From: Pseudomonadota bacterium
GTDB taxonomy: Bacteria > Pseudomonadota > Alphaproteobacteria > Azospirillales > Azospirillaceae
NCBI GenBank assembly: GCA_023416455.1
Contig: JAEZHQ010000515.1
Span: 1-22,797 of the forward strand
Direction: 5' to 3'
DNA: 22,797 nt
Numbering within the stretch: the first letter of the stretch is position 1; every line of letters starts with the position of its first letter. The notes beneath the pieces are model-generated. The model was not told where the DNA came from and searched no databases. It worked only from the letters and a program-made list of their open reading frames with translations. Positions 1 through 5,437 of the stretch are shown here, one piece after another. Both the position numbers and the translations under genes were made by a program.

Positions 1-489
1 GGTCAGGCGGGTGACGTCGCCGGCGTGCAGCCGGGCGGACGCCGGATCGCGCGCCGCCAGCTCGGCGCGGAAGGCGTCGCCGCCGATCGCCGCGTAACGC
101 TCCCGCGCGGCGTGGCGGATCGTCTCCGGAACCGGCGGAACATCGCTCAACCCCTGCATCAGCGCGCGCAGGTACAGGCCCGTGCCGCCCACCACCACCG
201 GCAGCCGCCCCTGCCCCTGCGCCTCGCCGATGGCGTCCAGCGCCATGCGCCGCCACGCCGCCGCCGAACCGCGGACGGCCGCCGGCAGCACGCCGTACAG
301 CCGGTGCGGCGCGCGCGCCAGGTCGGCGGCCCCCGGCCGGGCGGTGACCACCTCCAGCTCGGCGTAGAGCTGCATGCTGTCGGCGTTGATGACCGTCCCG
401 CCGAACGCCTCGGCGACGTCGAGCGCCAGGCCCGACTTGCCCGACGCCGTCGGCCCGCCGATCACCACGACCTTCACGTCCTCAGCCAT
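1..489 (-). CDS. miaA: tRNA dimethylallyltransferase MiaA (3' part outside window)
   Basis: Transfers a dimethylallyl group from DMAPP to N6 of A37 in tRNAs that read UNN codons; cytoplasmic. The visible 163 residues are the N-terminal half. They carry the P-loop GGPTASGKS (residues 11-19), the INADSMQLY segment (34-42) with the family's catalytic Asp37, and VVVGGTGLYLRAL, a conserved MiaA stretch. The frame stays open to position 1, so the C-terminal half lies beyond the window. The ATG at 489-487 gives the usual short N-terminus just before the P-loop. No strong Shine-Dalgarno is visible, only a weak CAGGG. It is transcribed away from serB, from which it is separated by 263 bp containing a long inverted repeat. 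Identity is secure from the motifs and their spacing. Confidence 0.96.
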   Translation of the reverse strand, partial: MAEDVKVVVIGGPTASGKSGLALDVAEAFGGTVINADSMQLYAELEVVTARPGAADLARAPHRLYGVLPAAVRGSAAAWRRMALDAIGEAQGQGRLPVVVGGTGLYLRALMQGLSDVPPVPETIRHAARERYAAIGGDAFRAELAARDPASARLHAGDVTRLT

Positions 490-520
490 ACCCTGCGCCC
501 GTCCCGTCCGCTCCGCCCGG

Positions 521-568
521 CAGGCTGTCCGAACGCCGCCCACCAGGGGGACGGGTTCGGACGTCCTG
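521..568. repeat. Inverted repeat in the miaA-serB divergent region
   Basis: Arms 521-534 and 555-568 match at 12 of 14 positions, with a perfect 8-bp core (GTCCGAAC / GTTCGGAC) and a 20-nt spacer. It lies about 30 nt upstream of the miaA start, so it would fold in the miaA leader or serve as a protein-binding site. There is no T-tract on either side, so it is not an obvious terminator. Function is unknown. Confidence 0.45.
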
Positions 569-713
569 CAAAACCGGCCTGATCGCCCCGCGGCCCCAGC
601 GTATGGCAGGGAAGGACGGCCCGGTGCAACCCGCCTGACAGGCGCCACCCCCTTCGGCGGGCGGCGATGCCGCGGGTGGCGGCGGCGCGGGGTGGCGAAA
701 CGGCGGCGCGGTG

Positions 714-745
714 TGCTAGGGAGCCCTGCCATTGTCCGCCGGAAG
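714..745 (+). promoter_or_regulatory. Possible serB -10 element and ribosome binding site
   Basis: A TGCTAG stretch at 714-719 sits about 35 nt before the serB ATG and could be a -10 element, but there is no convincing -35. GGAAG at 741-745 is the ribosome binding site, 7 nt from the ATG at 753, and supports that start over the TTG at 732. Confidence 0.25.
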
Positions 746-752
746 CCGACCC

Positions 753-1643
753 ATGAACGCCGTCGCCACGCTGATCGCCCCCTCTCCCCTCGACGAAGAG
801 GCCGCCCAGGCCGCGCGCGCCACTCTGGCCGCGCTGGGCGCCGAGGCCGGCCGGCCGGACTGGCTGGCTCCGGGCCGGGCCTGCGACATCCCCTTCGAGG
901 GGCTGGCGCCCGAGCAGGCCGAGGCCGCGGTGCGCCGCGCGCTCGGCGGCCTGCCGGTGGACGTGATCGCGCAGCCGCTGGCCGGCCGGCGCAAGCGCCT
1001 TCTGGTGGCCGACATGGAGTCCACCATCATCGAGCAGGAGATGCTGGACGAGCTGGGCGACTTCGTCGGCCTGAAGGACCACATCGCCGCCATCACCACC
1101 CGCGCCATGAACGGCGAGATCGACTTCAAGGCCGCGGTGCGCGAGCGCGTCGCCCTGCTGAAGGGCCTGCGGGAGGAGGTCGTCGACACGGTGTGGCAGC
1201 GCGCCACCCTGATGCCGGGCGCCCGTGCCCTGGTCGCCACCATGCGCGCCGGCGGCGCCACCTGCGTGCTGGTGTCCGGCGGCTTCCGCTGCTTCACCGG
1301 GCGGGTGAAGGACTGGGTCGGATTCGACGACGACCGCGGCAACGAGCTGGAGGTCGTGGACGGGATCATGACCGGCGCCGTCATCGAGCCGATCCTCGAC
1401 AAGGACAGCAAGCTCCAGGCTCTGCTCGCCTACGCCGGGGAGCGCCACATCCCGGTGGCCGAGACCATGGCGGTCGGCGACGGCGCCAACGACCTGCCCA
1501 TGCTTCTGGCCGCCGGGCTCGGCGTCGCCTACCACGCCAAGCCGGCGGTCGCCGCGGCGGCCCGGGCCCGCATCGACCACGGCGACCTCACCGCCCTGCT
1601 CTACGCCCAGGGCTACCGGGCGGGCGACATCGTCGAGGGGTGA
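753..1643 (+). CDS. serB: Phosphoserine phosphatase SerB
   Basis: Catalyses the last step of serine synthesis, O-phosphoserine to serine plus phosphate; a cytoplasmic HAD-superfamily enzyme of 296 residues. Motif I is DMEST (Asp87 nucleophile, Glu89 at the general-acid position), motif II is the SGGF segment, and motif III is GDGANDLPM with the Mg-binding Asp. A roughly 80-residue N-terminal extension precedes the HAD core, as in bacterial SerB proteins with a small regulatory domain. The ATG at 753 is preferred over the in-frame TTG at 732 because GGAAG lies 7 nt upstream. The gene diverges from miaA and ends only 10 bp from the convergent response regulator gene, with no terminator between them. 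The Glu in place of the usual second Asp of motif I is unusual but conservative. Confidence 0.96.
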   Translation: MNAVATLIAPSPLDEEAAQAARATLAALGAEAGRPDWLAPGRACDIPFEGLAPEQAEAAVRRALGGLPVDVIAQPLAGRRKRLLVADMESTIIEQEMLDELGDFVGLKDHIAAITTRAMNGEIDFKAAVRERVALLKGLREEVVDTVWQRATLMPGARALVATMRAGGATCVLVSGGFRCFTGRVKDWVGFDDDRGNELEVVDGIMTGAVIEPILDKDSKLQALLAYAGERHIPVAETMAVGDGANDLPMLLAAGLGVAYHAKPAVAAAARARIDHGDLTALLYAQGYRAGDIVEG

Positions 1644-1653
1644 CGGCGCCGCC

Positions 1654-2688
1654 TCACGGCACCGCCGCCGCCTTGGGCACCGCGGCGGCCGTGGCCGCCG
1701 CCTTGGACGGAGCGGCGGCCGTGGCCGCCGCCTTGGTCTGGGCCATCTGCTCCAGCCGGGAGCGGTAGCCGGCGACCGCGGTCGCCACCTCGGCCACCAT
1801 GGACTCCAGGGAACGGCCGGGATCGGCCGCCTGCATCAGGTCGCGCGCCAGGCCACGCAGGCGCTCCAGTTCCCCGGCCGGGGCCGCGCCGCCGCCCTGG
1901 GTGCGCAGCTCCTCGACCAGCCCCTTCAGCGCGCGGCAGGCCTCCTCGACCGCCTTGTCGCTGCGCTCGGCAAGGCGGCGCAGCAGGTCGTCGAGGAAGC
2001 CGGGCACGCGGGCCAGATGCTCCGCCGCCAGACGCTCGGGCGGATCGGCCGACAGGCCGGGCACGGCGAATTCCACCAGGAAGGCGATCTGGATGGTGGC
2101 GCGCAGAAGCTTCTGCTCGTTGACGAACAGGTTGGCGTCGGCCATCAGCTGGCGCGTGTTGATGTGGCCCCAGCGGTTGGTCGCCTTCAGGCGCAACGTG
2201 TTGGGCGCGTCCAGCAGCGGCACCTGCGTGCCGTCGCGCGGCGCCTTGCGGCGGTCGGGGCCGGTGTAGTCGGCGGTCACCACGAACCGCTTGCGCGCCT
2301 CGATCATGGTGGCGAGGCGGTCCTGCACCTGCTTGGGCGACACCGGCTTCACCAGCAGGTCGTCGGCGCCCACGTTGGAGACGCGCATCAGCAGCACGGG
2401 GGTCGGCTGCCAAGTGGTGGCGACCATGCAGGCGTAGGGGTTGCGGGTGCCGGGCTCGTTGCGCAGGCTGCGGAACAGCCGCAGCGCCTCCGCCTCCTCG
2501 CCGTCGACGTCGATCAGGATCAGATCCGGGGTGGCCGACCCCATCGGCTCGGCCGCCTCGCGGACCGAGGGGTAGGTCTCCACCCGCTTCAGCCCCAGGC
2601 GGGACAGCACGTCGCGCAGCAGCCGCAGCGTGTTGTGCTGGGTGTCGATGATCGCGGCGTCGACCAGGGAGAAGTCATAGTCTGGCAT
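1654..2688 (-). CDS. Single-receiver response regulator with helical C-terminus and Lys/Ala tail
   Basis: A 344-residue protein. Residues about 8-130 form a CheY-like receiver domain, with acidic Asp15, probable phospho-acceptor Asp60 in ILIDVDG, and the conserved Lys114-Pro115 pair. Next comes a linker with TGPDRRKAPRDG; this GPDRR motif recurs, as I recall, after receiver domains in Rhodospirillales. The rest is helical with no recognisable DNA-binding, GGDEF or kinase output domain. The last 26 residues are a 10-residue repeat (KAAATAAAPS, KAAATAAAVP, KAAAVP). The start is the ATG at 2688, just before the receiver fold, with GGAA about 6 nt upstream. No partner histidine kinase is in the window. 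Signalling through phosphorylation is well supported by the domain; its output is unknown. Confidence 0.85.
   Translation of the reverse strand: MPDYDFSLVDAAIIDTQHNTLRLLRDVLSRLGLKRVETYPSVREAAEPMGSATPDLILIDVDGEEAEALRLFRSLRNEPGTRNPYACMVATTWQPTPVLLMRVSNVGADDLLVKPVSPKQVQDRLATMIEARKRFVVTADYTGPDRRKAPRDGTQVPLLDAPNTLRLKATNRWGHINTRQLMADANLFVNEQKLLRATIQIAFLVEFAVPGLSADPPERLAAEHLARVPGFLDDLLRRLAERSDKAVEEACRALKGLVEELRTQGGGAAPAGELERLRGLARDLMQAADPGRSLESMVAEVATAVAGYRSRLEQMAQTKAAATAAAPSKAAATAAAVPKAAAVP
1682..1736. repeat. 30-bp tandem repeat encoding the Lys/Ala tail
   Basis: A 25-nt stretch at 1682-1706 recurs exactly at 1712-1736, period 30 bp. This keeps the reading frame and adds ten residues per unit. 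A shortened third unit follows at the end of the gene. It is prone to copy-number change by slippage. Confidence 0.8.
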
Positions 2689-2741
2689 GATCGGTTCCGG
2701 ACGGCGGGCCACACCGCCAGCGACCTTAGAGCGGATCGCGG

Positions 2742-2780
2742 AAAATCGAAATCGATTTGAAGCGTGAACCCGCTCGTCAA
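2742..2780 (-). promoter_or_regulatory. Possible promoter/operator of the response regulator gene
   Basis: On the minus strand TTGACG (complement of 2775-2780) is a -35-like hexamer, followed by an A/T-rich stretch that contains the palindrome AAATCGATTT and a repeated AATCGA. No good -10 lies at 17 nt, so the assignment is weak. The palindrome could equally be an operator. Confidence 0.2.
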
Positions 2781-2886
2781 ACAATGGCGCGGAGAGTCGT
2801 GCGTTTCGGAAGGCTCTGTTCGCATTGTGCGTTGACGGCGTGACGGCACACCCCGCCGGATCGCCAATTATGTCCGGGAGACTGGA

Positions 2887-3186
2887 ATGGACCAGAAGGC
2901 AGACTTTGTGCTGATCCCTCGTCCCGCAGGGTTTGGGGAGGACGGCCGACCGTGGCCAGTGTGTCCGTGCGGCGCGTGCCAGTCCACCACGCCCGCCTGG
3001 CTTGGCTGGCGAACGTGCCCATGCGGCGGCGCGTCGGGTGAAGTATGCAGCACCGGCACGCCGCATTGGATTGTGTTCGAACGCGCGCTCATCGAGCGGC
3101 GGCGTGTCGCCCGGCAGGAACGGCTGGAAGCCGATCGGGCCGACCGGGTGCGGGGCCGGATCACGGACCTCCGCACCAAGCGCTGA
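2887..3186 (+). CDS. Hypothetical Cys-rich 99-residue protein
   Basis: Not recognised. The ATG at 2887 has GGGAG six nt upstream, a good ribosome binding site. The middle of the protein carries two CPCG motifs: C26-P-C28-G-A-C31 and C44-P-C46-G, plus C54. This could be a small zinc-binding knuckle. The last 35 residues are rich in Arg and Glu and probably form a charged helix. Third-position G/C bias is weaker than in the flanking chromosomal genes, in keeping with an accessory islet. It converges on the abi gene (69 bp between stops). No signal peptide or membrane segment is seen. It is probably a real gene because of the ribosome binding site and patterned cysteines, but no function can be given. 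Confidence 0.55.
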   Translation: MDQKADFVLIPRPAGFGEDGRPWPVCPCGACQSTTPAWLGWRTCPCGGASGEVCSTGTPHWIVFERALIERRRVARQERLEADRADRVRGRITDLRTKR

Positions 3187-3255
3187 CGCGCCTGGGCGCC
3201 GTGGCCAACGCCCGAAGGAGCGGCCGCGATGAGCTTGGTCGGCGCCGCATCGCGG

Positions 3256-4068
3256 TCAGGCCGGCCGACGGGCAAGGACCTCCTCAAAGGAGGAAAAGGA
3301 GATCAGGAACCAACTCGCATCGGCGCACGTCCCATCCGCCAGGGCGACCGCAACCTGGTAGGCGCGCATCGGTCCCTTATCGAAGATCGGACGGTGATGG
3401 GCAATGCGGTTGCGCATGGCTCGGATCTCGCCGGCCATCCCCCAGAGGTCCTCGCGGACCATCTCGTTGACGTTGATGAGCTGACTGGCTGGCACTTTGG
3501 CGCGCGCGGCGTAGGGACGAAAATGATGCGGGCGATTTGGCGAAACCGGTGATTTCGAGACGATCCTCTTGCTGGTGAACAACCGCTCAACGATCCGCCG
3601 CCGTAGGCGCGGAAAGGCTCCGGCCAGCGGATGCTGCAAGAAGAAGTGCTTGCGGTGTTTGAGCGAGAGGAGATTGTGCCAAAAGCCGAAGGTCATGCGG
3701 GCGACCACGTGTCCCGCCGTCATGGCGTGGCCGTGAGTCGCTTGGGCCTCGGCCGCGCTGTCGGCGAGTTCTTGGGCCTCCGCTTTCGATATCTGCCCGG
3801 TCAGCGATGGGTGCTCCCACCACTGCGGGCCGAACTCCTGGGTCAGCGTCCGGGCCAATCGGTTGCGCAAGACGACCTCCGCCGTCTGCAGCGGATGGTA
3901 GAGGCTTTCAGCCAGCCGCACATCCCAGAGAAGAAAGAGGAACGCCAGGTCGGGGCAGCCATTGGCCGGCGCCAGATAATGGTCGAGGCGTTCGCCGGAC
4001 AACGAGTCGCGCAGGGCGGCTCGAGCGGCGGGCATCAGCGCGAATGCGGGTTGCCCGGACACGGGCAT
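3256..4068 (-). CDS. Abi_2-type HEPN protein (abortive infection, AbiD/AbiF-like)
   Basis: A 270-residue protein of the Abi-like family (PF07751 type). The N-terminal part has the family signature of a helix followed by AEVVLRNRLARTL (63-75), the middle has the aromatic FGFWHNLLSL segment (128-136), and the C-terminal part has R219-N-R-I-A-H224, the R-x4-H motif of HEPN ribonucleases. Such proteins stop phage spread by attacking RNA or act as toxins. Residues about 171-200 look like an insertion rich in Ser, Pro and basic residues. The ATG at 4068 lacks a Shine-Dalgarno and lies 6 nt after a TATAGT box on its own strand, so translation may be leaderless; Met12 is the alternative start. A candidate small RNA is transcribed divergently from the same A/T-rich box. 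The fold call is good; the toxin or defence role is inferred from family. Confidence 0.8.
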   Translation of the reverse strand: MPVSGQPAFALMPAARAALRDSLSGERLDHYLAPANGCPDLAFLFLLWDVRLAESLYHPLQTAEVVLRNRLARTLTQEFGPQWWEHPSLTGQISKAEAQELADSAAEAQATHGHAMTAGHVVARMTFGFWHNLLSLKHRKHFFLQHPLAGAFPRLRRRIVERLFTSKRIVSKSPVSPNRPHHFRPYAARAKVPASQLINVNEMVREDLWGMAGEIRAMRNRIAHHRPIFDKGPMRAYQVAVALADGTCADASWFLISFSSFEEVLARRPA

Positions 4069-4079
4069 CGTACTATATA
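4051..4079 (+). promoter_or_regulatory. Promoter-like -35/-10 pair for the small RNA
   Basis: TTGCCC at 4051-4056 and TATATA at 4074-4079 are separated by exactly 17 nt, each matching the sigma-70 consensus at four of six positions. In this GC-rich genome an ACTATATAT box stands out strongly. Transcription would begin near 4086 and run into the terminator at 4154-4188. The box overlaps the first codons and upstream region of the divergent abi gene. Confidence 0.4.
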
Positions 4080-4104
4080 TCCCTCAGACCAGGGACACGG
4101 TCGA
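4072..4104 (-). promoter_or_regulatory. Possible weak promoter for the abi gene
   Basis: On the minus strand TATATA/TATAGT (complement of 4072-4079) lies 4-6 nt from the abi ATG. A -35-like TCGACC (complement of 4099-4104) sits at a long 19-nt spacing. If used, the message would begin at or near the ATG, which fits the missing Shine-Dalgarno. It shares its -10 bases with the opposing promoter. Confidence 0.25.
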
Positions 4105-4188
4105 GCTGTTGGATCCGCGGATCTGCAACATAGACCACCCTCGGAGAAGATCGGAGGCCGGGCGGAAACGCGCCGGCCTCATTCTTTT
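4086..4188 (+). ncRNA. Candidate structured small RNA divergent from the abi gene
   Basis: About 100 nt bounded by a promoter-like pair and a strong intrinsic terminator, with no plausible plus-strand gene inside. The internal hairpin at 4108-4129 has GTTG/CAAC outer pairs, a 2-nt bulge, GATC/GATC inner pairs and a CGCG loop. The 3' end is the terminator hairpin with a GAAA loop. I recognise no Rfam family. Recent work, as I recall, ties AbiF-like HEPN proteins to adjacent non-coding RNAs, so an antitoxin or guide-like role is possible. That role is inference from position; expression has not been seen. Confidence 0.42.
4154..4188 (+). terminator. Rho-independent terminator
   Basis: Eight perfect outer base pairs (GAGGCCGG at 4154-4161 with CCGGCCTC at 4173-4180). 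Three more inner pairs with one bulged G close a GAAA tetraloop, followed by ATTCTTTT at 4181-4188. Only the plus strand has the T-tract. No protein gene lies upstream on that strand for over 800 bp, so it most likely ends a small RNA. Confidence 0.75.
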
Positions 4189-4301
4189 GGAGCACTTCCA
4201 ACGAGGATTCAAGCACCCGCTGCGCCCAGGCTTCGTTTCGCCGGGTGACGGGAGGTCGCGCGGAGCGCCGGCGGGTGCGCTGTCCCTTCTCCCGGGGGTG
4301 C

Positions 4302-4446
4302 GATGCCGGCGGTTCCCGCCGGAACCGTGCGGCGCGGTGCCCTGGGAAGCGCGCGGTGAGTCAGCCGCGCCCATCGGTGAGCGGAGTGGCATCCGCCGGG
4401 GGTGTGCGGAGGTGCGGGCGCGGCTCGGCGACCTTGCGCACAGGCT
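4302..4446 (+). ncRNA. Structured stretch resembling a degenerate cobalamin riboswitch
   Basis: Elements appear in the order of the cobalamin (AdoCbl) riboswitch core: GGTTCC hairpin at 4310-4327, TGGGAA at 4343-4348, a stem-loop GCGCGG/CCGCGC at 4351-4370 whose loop begins GGTGAGTC, then GCCCATCGGTGAGCGG, a GCGGAGGTGCGGGCG stretch, and GGCTCGGCGACCTTGC, which resembles the AGCCAGGAGACCTGCC box at about 10 of 16 positions. GATGCC at 4302-4307 can pair with GGCATC at 4388-4393. Against this, the B12 box is imperfect and no cobalamin-related gene follows; the next gene is a Uma2 nuclease. It may be a decayed remnant, an unrelated structured RNA, or chance in GC-rich DNA. Confidence 0.28.
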
Positions 4447-4643
4447 GCCCTGGGACATCACCACAACACACTGATGCGGAGACGAGAGTCTGGCAAAGCG
4501 GCAGACGCGCCGGAACGCTGGACAAAGTCTTTGGCTCTGTTGGCGTTGAGTGTTGAACGGTGCCCCGATCAGGCAACCACGTCGGCCGTGAAGCACGGGA
4601 CGTCCATGCTCGCTGAGCCGGGTCGCTACCGGTCAAGCCAATG
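4447..4643. other. Intergenic stretch with no recognisable gene
   Basis: No reading frame here has a convincing start, ribosome binding site or family resemblance, and no tRNA or repeat is visible. The base composition is less GC-rich than the flanking chromosome. Confidence 0.5.
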
Positions 4644-4672
4644 TGCTATCGTGTTCCGGGAGTCGGGAGAGA
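4644..4672 (+). promoter_or_regulatory. Possible extended -10 and ribosome binding site of the Uma2 gene
   Basis: TGC-TATCGT at 4644-4652 resembles an extended -10 element; no good -35 is seen. GGAGAGAGG at 4664-4672 is the purine-rich ribosome binding site, about 8 nt from the ATG at 4681. Confidence 0.3.
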
Positions 4673-4680
4673 GGGCGACG

Positions 4681-5244
4681 ATGGAGCGGCCGAAACCCAA
4701 GATGTGGATGAGCCGTGAGGAATTCCGGCAATGGGTCGACGAGCAGGACGACGGACGCTTCGAGCGCGTCGAGGGCCAGCCGGTGGCCATGTCTCCTGAG
4801 CGGCTGGGTCATACCCGCCTCAAGTACCGGATCTGGCAGGCGCTGGACGCCACGCTCTCCGACAGCGGTCTGGGCTGCGAAGCGATCGGCGATGGCGCCA
4901 CGGTCGAAATCAACGAGGATCTCGACTACGAACCGGATGTGCTGGTCGAGTGCGGAGACCGGACGTCGAACGATGAAGTGGCCGCAGCCAATCCGATCAT
5001 CATCGTCGAGGTGCTGTCGAGGGGAACGAAGGGCGTGGACACCGGGGCGAAGCTCACCGGGTACTTCTCGGTTCCCAGCGTCATGCACTACGTGATCTGC
5101 CACGCGGACCGGAAGCTGGTCATCCACCACCGACGGGATGGGGTGGATTATCGAACGCGCATCCTGCATGGCGGAATCCTCGAACTTGATCCGCCCGGCA
5201 TCACGATGGACCTGGACACGGTCTATCATAAGGCGGGCATCTGA
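4681..5244 (+). CDS. Uma2-family putative endonuclease (DUF820)
   Basis: A 187-residue protein of the Uma2 family, which has a PD-(D/E)XK restriction-like nuclease fold. The N-terminus has the MSREEFxxW entry typical of the family. The active-site region shows DYEPDVLVEC (Asp of the PD motif), then IIIVEVLSRGTKGVDTGAK with the Glu of the E-x-(L/S) element and the Lys of the D-x3-K step, then the GYFSVPSV segment. Length is usual for the family. The ATG at 4681 is chosen for its ribosome binding site and because upstream in-frame codons match no family sequence. Substrate and role are unknown; members are common in mobile and multi-copy settings. It stands alone, 190 bp before the end of glgX. 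Confidence 0.88.
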   Translation: MERPKPKMWMSREEFRQWVDEQDDGRFERVEGQPVAMSPERLGHTRLKYRIWQALDATLSDSGLGCEAIGDGATVEINEDLDYEPDVLVECGDRTSNDEVAAANPIIIVEVLSRGTKGVDTGAKLTGYFSVPSVMHYVICHADRKLVIHHRRDGVDYRTRILHGGILELDPPGITMDLDTVYHKAGI

Positions 5245-5437
5245 GCGCGGTTCGACGAGCGGTCACAACTGGCGGCCCCGGACCGAGGCCTCAACAACAA
5301 GCGCTAACTGAGCCTTTCGGAATGATCGCAGGACGATCCCCCAGGGCTCCGCCACCGCCCACCGGAACGTGTCATACCATTTCCGGAACGATGTGGGCGC
5401 GCGGCCGCAGCCGCGGCCGGACGTTCCGGCCCTGGTA
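5245..5437. other. Intergenic end of the accessory islet, with hairpin after glgX
   Basis: On the minus strand the stretch 5263-5400 can be read as an open frame, but it matches nothing I recognise. The hairpin GGCCGGA/TCCGGCC at 5415-5431 lies just past the glgX stop. It has no T-tract, so it is at best a weak or Rho-assisted transcript end. Confidence 0.35.

Noticed and set aside
1644..1653. Terminator between serB and the response regulator
   Set aside because: Only 10 bp separate the convergent stops and no hairpin with a T-tract is seen.
3229..3552. 107-codon plus-strand frame with a good GAAGGAG ribosome binding site, antisense to the abi gene
   Set aside because: Almost all of it lies opposite the abi coding sequence, and it resembles no family. 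The ribosome binding site is attractive, and it could be the start of a gene cut off by insertion of abi, but nothing more supports it.
4081..4190. tRNA gene
   Set aside because: Checked because of the hairpins and nearby terminator. No TTCRANNC T-loop, anticodon arm or CCA end is present on either strand.
4681..4716. Upstream extension of the Uma2 frame to 4402
   Set aside because: The extra 93 codons have no family similarity and cross a promoter-like element. The ATG at 4681 has a ribosome binding site.
5263..5400. Possible transposase remnant on the minus strand downstream of glgX
   Set aside because: A short frame with a few Trp/Arg-rich segments suggested it, but no DDE motif, inverted terminal repeat or clear family match could be found.
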